From: Dentipellis sp. KUC8613
Lineage: Eukaryota; Basidiomycota; Agaricomycetes; Russulales; Hericiaceae
Assembly (NCBI GenBank): GCA_002286715.1
Contig: NSJX01000002.1
Span: 62,001 to 126,000 of the forward strand
Direction: 5' to 3'
Length of the DNA stretch: 64,000 nt
Under the pieces are notes generated by a model, which worked only from the letters and a program-made list of their open reading frames with translations, was not told where the DNA came from and did not search any database. Shown piece after piece: positions 21,949 to 33,488 of this stretch. Within the stretch, counting starts at the first letter, position 1; every line of letters begins with the position of its first letter. Made by a program: the position numbers and the translations under genes.

Positions 21949-23972
21949 TCACGCCCATGCATCAACGCACGTCTTGTCCGGACGCTTGCTATTCCGCCCC
22001 TTGCACTCCAGCTTCCCGCAATCCTGGCACGCATTGGTGCAGAACCCGCGCCCACCCTTCCCTTTGCACTCCTTCGACCCGCACTTGACGCAATGCCTGA
22101 TACGCTTCGCGGGTGGCTCTGCAGACAACGACTCTCCATTGCGCTTCAGCGTTCCGCCCGGCTCTCCACCATAGAACGGAGGAGGAGGAGGATACGGGCC
22201 ATACGGGTACGGCACATATGGTCCAAGTTGGGGGTACGCATACTGAGCCTGGGCCTGCACAGGTGCCGGCGCAGGCGCGACTGTGGCCACCGCAGACGTG
22301 CTGGCCTCCGGAGCAGGCTCCGGCGCGGGAGCTGGCGCAGGAGCAGAAGGTGGCGCAGGCTGCGCCGGCGCGTCCCCCGCGGCACTGTGCGCCTTCCACG
22401 CGTCGTTGTACGCCGCCGCGGCCGCCGTCTAGACACGCCGCCACAAGATTCAGAATCGGAAGGACGAATTGGAAAGCGAAAGCGCGGGGCGTACGTCTCT
22501 GGCGGCCTCGCCCTCCTGCTGCTGGTCCTGTCCTTGATCTTGCGCCTGCTCGGCCTGCGACTGTTCGTCCGAGACGGCCTCCATGCGTTCTTCGTCCTCA
22601 ACCTTCTGGATCGCCATCGATTGCACAGGAGCCGCATCCTGCGTGCTCCTCACAATCTGCAACACCGCATCCTTTTCCAGCCCGGCTGCGAGGGCGCTGG
22701 TGATAAGTGCCCACAGCGCCCTCGAGACGCCCAACGCCTGCCAATTCCACCCAGTGCCTCCATCCGCAACCTCCGGGAGCATGACGACAGCCAGCTCGTC
22801 CCTCAGGGTTGGAGGCAGCGCACGCATGACCGCGCGATCCGTGCTGGAGAATTTGCGGCCCTCCCCAGACTGCACTGCCGCCCTGCACGGCGGACTCACG
22901 CACGCGTATTCGCAGCCAATCACGAAGTACGGCGAGCCCACATCGTAAACTTTGACCGGCCCGCTCTTGATGCATCCACGATTCACGAGCGGCGTCGCGC
23001 AGAACGGGCACGCGATGCCGTTGAAGACGAGCGGCTGCGGGTCCCAGTAGAAGAACCGATGCTCCGAGGGCGTAGGTGTCGTGGAACTGGACGCCGTCAA
23101 CGAGAAGTATGCCGGCGACGTCGGCAGCCAGAATGTCTTCAGGATAGAGTACAGAGCGGGGATGGGAGGCGGTGTGCCTGGCTTCGGCGCAAGCGTCGCG
23201 ACATGGAACCGAAATGCATCCTCCACGCTGAGACCTGCGCGAGAGACCGGGTTCTGCGTATACAGAGCTACGGTGAGCTGTTGCAATAGAGCTTGTACAT
23301 CGAGACCCGTCCATTGTTCATCTTGCGAGAGAGCGGGATCCACCGCCGGACCATGGGGAGGTACCGATACGACTGATTCGCGACGGGGAGGTGGTGGCGG
23401 CGGCTCAGACTGCAAGGCTGCCGAGAGTGTGCTATACGCCGTCATCACGGGCCAATGCGCATATGCATACCCTTCGTGGTTCTAAACACCGGCATGTCAA
23501 TTACGATAATTCAATGCATATAGCAGCCGGCCACACTCACCGGGCCGACAGTGGCAAACATCGGCGCACTCGCGCTCGCTCCATGGTGCTGCTGCGCATC
23601 CTGCATATGTTGCTGTTGTCCATCCTGGAGAACCGCAAACGTGCCGGGCGCGGCAATCTTGCGTTTGCGCGATGGTGGAGCGCGAGGCACGGAGCCTGCA
23701 GGGAGACCGTCCTTGCGCGGGCGGCCGACAGGGCGCTTGGGTGTTATCGGCGCGTTGGGGTCGATGAACTTTGCCTTCACGCCGCTGCCCTTGGGACGTC
23801 CGGGGCCCCGCTTCACAGGGATGGTCGGTGGCGCACTTGCGCCGCCATCCGCTGGGGGCTGCACTTGCTGTGCTTGTGGTTGCTGCGGTTGCTGTTGCTG
23901 CTGAGGTGCTGGATCTTGGCTGGGTTGTGTAGCCAGCGTGCTTGTCATGCTCTGCATGCCCGTGCTCTCCAT
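21949..23972 (-). CDS. AT-hook / DUF6729 / zinc-knuckle protein
   Basis: Exons 23972-23541, 23481-22495, 22428-21949 encode 632 aa with all phases closing. Order of parts: a Q/P-rich N-terminus; two AT-hooks ([11 protein letters not shown] and [10 protein letters not shown], about residues 50-80) that should bind AT-rich minor groove; a Pro-rich linker; then a DUF6729-like core with [39 protein letters not shown] and [12 protein letters not shown], whose Cys pairs suggest metal binding. An Ala/Pro linker follows, and the C-terminus is a compact Cys cluster ([12 protein letters not shown]...[15 protein letters not shown]). The layout suggests a nuclear DNA-associated factor. Related proteins recur in basidiomycete genomes and may derive from mobile elements, but no transposase is visible here. 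Confidence 0.8.
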
Positions 23973-23999
23973 CGCGTACTGTCATTGCGAGGACCGTGG

Positions 24000-24883
24000 T
24001 GAGTATAGGGGCCACACATCAAACACGAGTACAAAGCAAAGTACAAAACAAAGGCGAAGTTGGCGGGCCTCGGATATACGGCCGTTACATTTGTGGGTCC
24101 ATAACTCAAGTAATCCGCCGACCCTCCGCGTGCGACTCGTCCGACATTGAAGAGAAATCGGATAGAAGACTCACATCAGATTATGAAAACAACACAGCGC
24201 AACGTTACACTTATCCTCCAGGATCGAGAGCGAAATCCAGACAAGTGGGGCGGGGGATATGTAAGGGGAAGGCCAGGAAAACAATTGCGAGGACGAGGTT
24301 ATCCGGTCGATAACTAACGCAACGTCGTCGACGCACTCCCGTGGGAATCTCGAATCGATTTGACCGCCACACGGATAACCCCTGGCGGAGTCCGAATTTC
24401 TTCCCGAGCTTATATTTCGCCGACGCGAGCTCTTGTCTCTGTCGTTCTCTGTTGTCCTTTTCTGCGTGTCGGTTCATCGTCTGTGTGGGATATCTGGTGA
24501 GTCTCTTGCCCGTCGTTTCTCTTTGCCTTGTACTTTCTTCTTCTATGATGATCCACACCGACAAAATTAGGAAGTGCCGTCTAAAAGTGCGCTCTTCGGA
24601 GTCTACTAATGTCGAGCTCGGTTCTCTGAGATTTTCTTTTCTTTCTTTCCCTTCTTTGCATTGTCACTCGAATTCATGCTTATTCTTATTCCTTCCAGTA
24701 GGTCCGTGCATCATTCATACCGATGGATGGAGAATCTGGTACCTGTCCCTAGTTCATATACCCACAAATATAATCCGTCTTTTTCCGACCTCCTGCGCGC
24801 TCATGCTTACGATCATTGGAGAAACAATCAAATAACAGAAAAGGCTCATACAAGCGTACTTGGCATATTCGAAGAGGCAGCAA
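24000..24883. other. intergenic, no supported gene
   Basis: Contains the upstream side of the AT-hook gene. A plus-strand stretch (about 24340-24830) is pyrimidine-rich with a TATATTT element at 24412 and donor- and acceptor-like sites. It could be a non-coding or very short-ORF transcript, but nothing firm can be assigned. Confidence 0.35.
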
Positions 24884-26330
24884 TCAAAGATCGGCGGCTA
24901 AGGGGAAGATGTTGGTGTAAACGCCATACTCGCAGAGCCGCTTGAGGATGAAGTCGATGGAGGTAACATATATGCAGTCAGAAACGTCCTCAGCTCCGTC
25001 GGCGCCCGTAAGCATCCCGCCAACTCTGGCCTTGCCGTCGACAACAGCCGAACCGGAGTCTCCCTTGTCGGAGAACGGACCGGACCTAGAGGTGCGAGGA
25101 AGGACGACAACGTCGGGCACGGTGCCAGAAAAGCGAAGAAGACGATCGCCAGGGTACTCGAATGAGTTTGGGTTGGCGCTGCACGGGCGCATCCACACCG
25201 TGAGCTTGTCAACGTCGACAGAGCCGAGATCGATCGTGCTACCGACGAAGTTGAGCCTGGAGATCATGGAGGGGAGGATCTCGACGACGGCCCAGTCCTC
25301 GGTGAACCCACCATCCGCGTAGTTAGAAGTGAAAGGGGAGAACAAGGTTACGAAGCCGATGACGCGGTCCTCCTCCTTCGCAAAGGACAGGAGAACGTCT
25401 GAAAGGAGCTTCTTGAAGGCGGTGATGGCCTTCTCAGCTTCCGTCACGAGAGCAGGGACAGCGTTGCGCTCTAAGATAGCGTCGTCTTTGTCCAGGCTGT
25501 CCGCAGCCTCCAAGCGTCACTCCAGGTGTGCGATGCTAATCTCCTTAGCACCGACGGCATCTTCGATAGGGCCACAGCGAGCCTTGACGGCTGCCTCACC
25601 CATGAACATGACCTTGCACTGGGAGTCTCGCCTTTGTCGGGATGGAAGAGAACGTGCCTCGCCGTGAGCAAGAAGAGTTTGCCGGGTTTGGTGGAATCGG
25701 TGAAGAAGATCCCGCCAGTCCCCTCGATGTTCGTGGATGGACGGCGATCTGGAGCCCAAGTTCGGCAGAGACAGAATCGGGGCTGACGCCCAACATGGTG
25801 AAGGCGGGAGGCAAAGGAGAACCAGCTTTACCGAGTCAGACGGGATGCATCAAGGAGCACATCACCTGCTTCTCGTATAGGTATGCCTCCATGGCGGGAC
25901 CGATGACATCCTCCCAGAGGCCGTCAAGACGGTGAGCACCAAGAGGAGAAAACTCCTTGGACTCGAGATAGGCCTTGGCGCCGGTCGGTGGCATCCACAT
26001 GTCAGCGCTGGAGTGTGCGATCATACGAGCCCTGGACGGGAGACTGTAAAGATAGTGCTTCGCCTCGACTGGCGACGGGATGTAGGGAGAATTGTCAGGC
26101 GGACTTAGAAGGAAGAAAATCGTCGATAGATCCCTGAATGGGCGCGGGTCCAAGGAATTGACATGAAGTTTTATTGGCAAACTCGAGATAGCGCTCCTCT
26201 GCAGGAAGAGGACTAAAATTTGTGAGGGGTGAATGGGGCGTGGTCCTATGCCAGATGGACTTGCGGTGTGGTCTGGGGAATAAATAAAAGAAGTATGTCG
26301 ACGACGACAAAAATGGACTCCAGTAGACAA
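24884..26330 (-). pseudogene. decayed gene with trypsin-like GDSGS motif
   Basis: Homologous blocks run in order on the minus strand but in different frames. They are PLPAEERYLEFANKTSCQF (about 26200), the PSPVEAKHYLYSLPSRARM region, GLWEDVIGPAMEAYLYE, FFTDSTKPGKLFLLTARHV (about 25690), KVMFMGEAAVKARC, and EAADSLDKDDAILERNAVPA through to a C-terminal GDSGSAVVDGKARVGGM (about 25040) and TNIFPLAADL. An in-frame TGA at 25517-25519 separates IAHLE from RLEAADS. At least one single-base frameshift lies near 25725, between the VHP and GTGGIFFTDS blocks, and another lies near 26100-26150. TARHV and GDSGS resemble the His and Ser sites of chymotrypsin-fold proteases, as in related basidiomycete hypothetical proteins. 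Catalysis in that family is not established to my knowledge. Confidence 0.75.
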
Positions 26331-26700
26331 CTAACTGTCAATTAGAGATACGCAAAGTTCCAATGGTTCGAGCAGGTCTGGACGGGCACAGTTGAATTGT
26401 TATTGTAGCGCGCGGTTTATTGATGGATTGAGTTCTATTGAAATATTCGTAGCCGCCAGAGTTATGCCCTAACCCTAATTGTCCCAATTTTGAGGAGCGA
26501 TTTGTACTCCGCTCGGCAGGCTCGGCGTGCCTGGAATTGGACGCGTCTGTCACGACGCGCTTGTCACGGTCAGAAACGCGCTCGCGTCGAGCTTCGACCA
26601 TTGTTGCTCACGCTCAATTACTCGGAGGAGACGATACCCTCTAGTAACCCATTATCAGCTTCCGTGAAATACATCAGAACATCCCAGCATTTACCTCAAT
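26331..26700. other. intergenic/promoter region of MRE11
   Basis: Divergent spacer between the decayed gene and MRE11. It contains CCCTAACCCTAA (about 26467-26478), two telomere-like units. No gene seen. Confidence 0.5.
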
Positions 26701-29670
26701 ATGAGCGACTCCGAAGAAAAGGCAGTCCCAGGAGCCATTCGCGACGACTGTCTGTCATTCTCGCACCGTTTGGGCAAAGTCTCGCTACTAACGCACAATC
26801 ACCGCACTCTACAGTACCAGATGATACCATTAACATCATGCTCGCGACGGACAACCACATAGGCTATCTCGAGCGCGACCCCATTCGTGGCCAGGATTCC
26901 ATAAATAGTTTCAAAGAGATATTGCAGCTGGCAGTCAAGTACGATGTAAGTCGTATAATTTCAATGGCATCTGTGCACTTTGTATCTCTCATGGCCACTG
27001 ATTTTGTTGGATTTGACGCGTCAGGTTGACTTTATCCTCTTGGCCGGTGACCTTTTCCACGAGAACCGACCATCGCGCGACTGCCTGTATCAAGTTATGG
27101 CGCTTCTGCGAGAGTATACACTCGGAGACAAACCAGTTCAAGTTGAACTTCTCAGCAACCCCGACGACGGAAAGGCCCCCAGCTATTCGTAAGTACGCCA
27201 CATGTCAAAATGTCTCGTCTAGAGAAGCTGACTGGGCACAGATTTCCAGCAATCAACTACGAGGATGAGAATCTGAATGTGGCGATTCCAGTATTTTCAA
27301 TACACGGCAACCATGATGACCCACAGGGTGCAGGACCAGTTCGTGTCTCACTTCCCGCGGCGTCTCCGCATTCTTGTTGATAAGTCATTTCCTCCTCGAT
27401 AGGAAGGTGCGCTCTGTGCTCTCGACATGCTGTCCGTGTCCGGACTCGTCAACTACATCGGGAAACTGGACCTCCCTCTCTCTAATGCATCCGGCGCCAA
27501 CCCGGACGCGCCAACGGACGGTATCACAGTGAAGCCGGTTCTCCTCCGCAAAGGCAATACGCACCTCGGCCTCTACGGGATCGGCAACGTGAAGGACGCG
27601 CGGATGCACTACGAGCTCAGGAGCAACCGCGTGAAGATGTACATGCCGAAGGACAAGGAAAACTGGTTCAACCTTCTCTTGTTGCACCAGAACCGGTACG
27701 CCAGTCTTCTCTTATATTACCTTCTGTACTCAAACCCTTACTTTGGAAACCCCAGTGTGAAGCATGGCCCACAAGAATCAGTGCCGGAGGGCATGTTTGA
27801 CGACAGTGTCGACCTCGTTGTCTGGGGACACGAACACGACTGCCGCATCATCCCCGAGCCCGTCGCAGGCAAGAACTACCGCATCTGCCAACCTGGCTCC
27901 TCAGTGGCCACTTCACTCGCCATGGGCGAGGCCGAGCCGAAGTGCGTGTCCTTCTCCGCTTCCACACCAATAATTGATACTGAACATCCATGAACATCAG
28001 ACACGTTGCCTTGCTCAAGATCCAAGGAAAGAACTACGAGATGACGCCCATCCCGCTGCGCACCGTGCGGCCTTTCGTCATGGACGAAGTCGTGCTGACG
28101 GAGATCGCAGACGAGGAGGGCTTCGACGTGACGGACCAGATGGAGGTGACGAAGTACTTGAAAGACCGCGTGCAGGAGCTGATCGACAAGGCGAACGACG
28201 AGTGGGACAAGCGGAACGAGGCCGCGCGCGAGGCAGGCGAGGAGGAGCTCCCGCGCATGCTGCCGCTCGTCCGGCTCAAGGTGTGCCTCACTTTCTCTCC
28301 TATCCGTTGTCCCTGCGTCCGCATCATCGCATGCTCATCCTCATCGCCCTCCCCACAGGTAGATACAACTGGCGTGTCCTCCATGTCGAACCCCATCCGC
28401 TTCGGGCAGGAGTTCACCGGCAGGCTCGCGAACCCGCGCGACGTGCTCGTCTTCCACCGCGCGAAGCAGTCCGCCGCGCGCCGTGTGAAGGCGGACGAGC
28501 CGGATCTTGCGCTAGGCGAGAATGGGATGATGGAAGGGGACGACGACGATGACGAGGGCGATGGGGGTCGGCTCGGGCGCGTGCGTGTGCATTCGCTGGT
28601 TCAGGAGTATCTGAGGGCGCAGGAGCTGCAGCTGCTGGGGGAGGGCGGCATGGCAGATGCCATCCAGATGTTTGTGGAGAAGGACGATACGCATGCTATT
28701 GCTGAGTTCGTAGCTCTCTCCCCCTGCATGGTTCTGGTCCAGTTGCTGATGATTGGCGATAGGCACGTCAAGGCTACGCTGAAGGCGCTGATGAAGGGCG
28801 TACAAGCTAATGGTGAGATTCCAGAAGAGGACCTGGACGATGTGGTGAGTCACTGCACGACTTTAATTGAAACAAACCTGAGTTCTTATTGGCCATTTCC
28901 GACAGCTTGACAAAGTGCGAGAACAAAAAGAGAAAGAGTACGAGGAAGAGCGGACAATGGGGAAGACCACCAAATCAAAGGTATGTGATAGAGTGCCCAT
29001 CAGAGCGGACTACTTACTCTCATTTATGCTCAAGGGCAAAGGCAAGGCCCGTGCCGGGTCTGACGAGTCTGATGGCACAGTCGACTCGATGGCGATGGAC
29101 GTCGATGACGTAGGTTCCGACTTCGACTCGGAGGCAGCACCCAAAAAGAAGAAGGCTGCTGCTACAACAAGGGCCAAGAAAGCGGCCCCTGCACCTAAAA
29201 AGACGACGGCAAGAGGAAAGAAGAAAGCCGTAAGAACAGTCCACTCATTTCAGCTCCTCATTCTATACCTATCTTCTACGGTCTTCAGGTTGAGAGCGAT
29301 TCCGAAGAGGATGAGGATGAGGAGGAAGAGCCACAGCCGAAGAAGCGTACCAATCGCGCCGCAGTCCTCAGGTATGCATCAGGGCCACTCCCAAATACTG
29401 TACTTATATCATCTTGTCACAACCCATCCAGCCAATCGACAACGGCAAAGAAAGCACCCGCGAAGAAGACGGCTGCCGCGACAAAAGCAAAGCAGTCAAC
29501 CCTGAGCTTCGCACCTTCCGGGACCGCGCGAACATCGACACGAGCCGCGGCGGGCAGGGCTCGCGGGAAGATGACGGAGGCGGTCAGTCCTTTCATCTGC
29601 GTCTCCATTTGCATTTTAGGTGTTTACCGGTTCGCGAGATTCACAGATTGAGATTGACAGCGATGATTAG
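26701..29670 (+). CDS. MRE11: DNA double-strand-break repair nuclease Mre11
   Basis: Thirteen exons: 26701-26749, 26815-26945, 27025-27188, 27242-27338, 27403-27695, 27756-27941, 28001-28280, 28359-28844, 28906-28980, 29035-29229, 29289-29371, 29432-29582, 29620-29670; 746 aa. The phosphoesterase motifs are intact and in order: ATDNHIGY (D29, H31), [30 protein letters not shown] and VVWGHEHDC, giving a complete two-metal site. The capping/Nbs1-binding region follows ([18 protein letters not shown]). The C-terminus is basic and acidic by turns, with [14 protein letters not shown] DNA-binding runs and SQIEIDSDD at the end. It acts in the nucleus with Rad50 and Nbs1 in end resection, telomere upkeep and meiosis. 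Two junctions are less sure: the GTCTGT donor of intron 1, and the 54 nt at 28710-28763, which look intron-like but only fit in frame if retained. Confidence 0.96.
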
Positions 29671-30540
29671 AGATTCTGTTGCATGTTCGATTGCATATCT
29701 AGTCGTGGCTCCTGTTGGCCCGGTTGTGCATCTTTTTTCTCAATATAGCATTCAGGTTCCAGGTCCCGGCGGATGGATGAAACCAACATGTTATGACGTC
29801 GTGTGCAGAGGAACCAGGTTTATTGCTGAGCTTGTGGGTATCCAAACCAAAGCAGGAGGTCTGGATTCATATCATAATTTCAGCATTCATGCCTGTCTCG
29901 TTCGCCCCACACTCCATGTGACGAATCGCATAATGAACGCTTCCCCTCTAATTACTAACGAACTGGAATGTTTTACAAGTACCTTCGTCGATCCACACAC
30001 TCTTGCTGCACCTGCCGAGCTAGGGACATCATACCCCCCCCCCCCCCGCAAAGGAGCGCGAAACGCAAGAACTAAGGGGAATCTGATCCGAGAAATCGGA
30101 CAACCCAATGTAGGCTACCCCACTAAGCAATAATCCTATCGGAAAGTGGTCACTAATACTCAGTGTGGGGTCTTGTTGATCCCCCCGCATCTACTATAGC
30201 ACGAGCCGAACGCGTATGCCGGTCGCAATTATGAACCCACATCCAGAGTGTGAAGTCGAACAGCTGCATCGACTGAATGATTTTCTCCCTACCGAGTTCG
30301 CGGGACAGACCTAGCTCTGTGCTCTTGAAGATGACGGCGACTGGACTTGGCCAAGCCGAAGGGGGATGGGTGACTCGGCACAAAGGTTGTGTCGGAGCTC
30401 GTCGGCGTCTAACCGGGCACTCGGATACCGCGCCGACAAATCGGCGCAAAAGTATGCTTGCCAAGTTGTAGCGGATCCTTCCTCAGCTTGCACCACAGGT
30501 ACCCGGGTCATTCATGCTCTCCGGTGTCGGACACAGCTCG
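29671..30540. other. intergenic, no gene seen
   Basis: 3' region of MRE11 and upstream region of the MFS gene. Contains a poly-C run near 30036-30048. Open frames here lack motifs. Confidence 0.5.
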
Positions 30541-30547
30541 TATAAAA
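30541..30547 (+). promoter_or_regulatory. TATA box of the DHA1 MFS gene
   Basis: TATAAAA, 80 bases upstream of the ATG at 30621, with a pyrimidine-rich leader between them. Confidence 0.65.
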
Positions 30548-30620
30548 CCTTTCCTCGAAAGTACACCATGCTCTCCAGCTCTGCTCCCCTTCTCTCCCCT
30601 TCTTCTCTCCCCCGCCTCCG

Positions 30621-32794
30621 ATGACCAATCCCGTCGCTCGCGAAAAATCTCCCGTCGACCGCGTCGATCACGCACCCTTATCCTCCACACAGACCCTCAC
30701 CGATGATTTCTCACAAGGGGTAATCATCCCTATCTCGCATAGCATCTCGCGGCCAGACATATCGTACCCATTCGCGACGACGGATGTACTCAGAGACGGC
30801 ATCACTGAGGAGTACCGCGAGGTCAGTGAAGCGGGATTCGTCCCAATGAAGGGCGCGTTGCACCGCGCACCGACCAGGAACGCCCATCAGCCACTCGCGG
30901 AAGACCCTGAGCTTGCGAAGTCGCTGAAGGACGTCAAGCTTGTGGTCTGGAAACCGAATGACCCGGAGGATCCTCGCAATTGGCCAAATTGGTACCGATG
31001 GAGTGAGTACCTTGTCTATCTTATCATTCAGTTTGCCAGATACTAATGCCATTGTCTGTTTAGTCTTGACCTCTCTCGTGACGGGTCTCGTAGTTGCCGT
31101 CGCGTTTGGGACGGCTGTCATCACTGGTGACTTCAAGGACATCCAAGAGGAGTTCCATGTCAGCGGCACTGTTGTCACACTCAGCGTCTCCTTGATGTTG
31201 GTCGGATTTGGGTACGTGTGAATGTCTGAGTGCTGTCCTTGGAATGTACTTACAGTCACCTGCAGCCTCGGCCCACTGGTCTGGGCGCCATTGTCTGAGA
31301 TGTATGGACGCCGGCCTCTATGGTTGATCCCATTGACACTGTACGTCAGTAAGTACAGTACCTTCGATGATAACTGTACTGTCAGCTGTTGCTGACATCG
31401 ATGGACTAGTCTTTGGTATCCCATGTGCTTTGGCACCAAACATCGGGTGTCTTCTCGCCGGGCGATTCCTCGCAGGCCTTTTCGCCAGCACGCCTCTCGC
31501 TTTAGCTGGTGGTACGATCAGTGACCTTTGGGACAACAATGAGCGCGGTTTCGCTATTGCCCTCTTCGCTGCCGCCCCCTTTGGAGGTCCTGTGCTCGGC
31601 CCCATCGTCGGCGGTTTCGTAGGTGAGACAATCGGCTGGCGATGGATTATGTGGATCAATATGATTTTCTCCGGCGTCATGTGAGTTTAAAATCCATGCT
31701 GTTCTCTATGCATCTAATCGAGGCCTTCAGGACCTTCTTGATGCTTTTCGTCCCTGAGACTTATGCCCCTGTGCTTTTGAAGCGCCGGGCTAAGAATATG
31801 CGCGACGAAACTGGAGACCCTAGCTATGTAACGGAGCAAGAAATATTTCCTCGACCGTTCAGTGATCTCATCGTCGAGACTCTCATTCGGCCTTTTGGTA
31901 TGTTGGGCTCTTGCTCAACATCGCATTCTCTGCTTGCTCACGCCCCCATGTCAGAAATGCTCGCGACGGAACCCATCCTTCTCCTTGTGTCGCTGTACGT
32001 CTCCATGATTTATGCCCTTCTCTATGGTTTCTTCTTCTCCTTCCCCATCATCTTTGGCGAAGATTATGGCTTCAACGATGGCATCGTCGGCCTCACCTTC
32101 ATTTCCGTATTGGTCGGCGTACTACTTGGCGTCATGGTCACCCCTCAACTCGAGAAGATGTACTTGAGGCAGGTGGCGCTCAAGGGAGGCAAGGCCGATC
32201 CTGAAGATCGCCTGCCAGGCATGATGATCGGTGCACCTATCATTCCCGTCGGTACGTACTTGCGCTTCTTGCACGACTAATGTGATTATGTGACTCATAC
32301 ACTTATTCTGCCAGCTCTCTTCATCTTCGGCTGGACGTCGCCGCCAATCGTATCGCCGACAGGCGGCCACTGGATCGGGCCTTGCATTTCAGGCCTGCCC
32401 TTCGGGCTTGGACTCGTCGTTGTATACTTCAGCGCGAATGCGTACCTGATAGAAACCTTTCAAGCCTACGTCGCCTCTGCGCTCGCAGCCAAGACCGTCG
32501 TGCGTAGCGGATTGGGTGCCGCGATGCCGCTCATTATTGGTACGCCGACTTATCCCTCGAAAAGCGTGAGTATCTATACTTACTGTTCGGTGGTTTCAGT
32601 GCCCATGTTCCATAACTTGGGCAACGAATGGGGAGCAACTCTGCTCGCATTCCTCGCCCTTGCTATTGTGAGTTACGAAGTCGTCCCTGCCTCACCACTT
32701 TATGACGGCGTTCCTTTAGCTTCCTATCCCGTACCTATTCTACTTCTATGGGAAAAGCATCCGCGCCCGCTCAAAGCGTGCAGCGGCGGCATGA
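30621..32794 (+). CDS. MFS transporter, DHA1-type drug/polyamine:H+ antiporter family
   Basis: Nine exons: 30621-31002, 31064-31211, 31266-31348, 31410-31680, 31731-31897, 31955-32251, 32315-32539, 32600-32667, 32720-32794; 571 aa, phases closing throughout. A cytoplasmic N-terminus of about 125 residues ends in the typical DPRNWPNWYRW entry to TM1. MFS motif A is visible as LGPLVWAPLSEMYGRRP, and the antiporter motif C region as GGPVLGPIVGGF after TM5. The cytoplasmic loop between the two halves contains VPETYAPVLLKRRAK. Hydrophobic segments fit 12 TM helices. The fold and motifs place it among DHA1 exporters of the TPO/FLR/CYH type in the plasma membrane; the actual substrate cannot be read from sequence. 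Confidence 0.93.
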
Positions 32795-33488
32795 TCATAC
32801 AGTCGCCTGCCAGTGGGTACACGTTGTGTCCACCTTTCACCTTGGGCTTACAGGGACATCCAGCAAAAGAATCAGAACACCGTCTCAGAGAATCTCATCA
32901 TGGGCCACATGAGTAGGCTTCCTCGTAGCCTGATGCGTCACACATACTGTACATTCCGAATTTCCGTACGCATTCCTGCCGACGAACTTCTGTTGCATTG
33001 ATTCACGCGGACCACTTACCATACCCTCGTTGGCAGCATATAATGTCTTCCCTCCTCTCGGGACCTAATATCTTAGCCTCGCCGTGATTCCCGCTATGAT
33101 ATATCGCTGTAATATAGTCATCAATGATACGTATATTGTTACGAGAATAATGATCCATTCCATTATGGACGACAGCGCAAACTCATAATTATTATAATTC
33201 TCATCCCACCCGGTATCGAACGGTGCTGCTTCGACTTCAACCTCTCCTCGATAATCGTCTCCTGCTGCTATCGACGCCGACGCATAAAGTACAAACATAC
33301 CATCCAATCGCGAAATACAAGTGATACAAAAACATACGAACACGCATAAATAAGCCGCAGCCCGCCTCCTTCCCCTCATCCCCCCTCTCCCTCCCCTCTT
33401 CGCGTAAGTTCCCCGTCCACAATCTCCCACCTCCCGTCCCTGACCTGCTGACCTCCCCTGCACGCCCACCCCCCACCCCTCAATCCAC
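32795..33488. other. convergent intergenic, no gene seen
   Basis: 3' sides of the MFS gene and the HGD gene face each other. AT-rich around 33060-33200, then CT-rich. Confidence 0.5.

Noticed and set aside
21934..23289. 451-codon plus-strand frame
   Set aside because: Antisense of the AT-hook/DUF6729 gene; it has no motif, while the minus strand has clear domains and introns.
26467..26478. CCCTAACCCTAA, telomere-like sequence upstream of MRE11
   Set aside because: Only two units; a 12-base match is easily accidental and no longer array or subtelomeric gene context is present.
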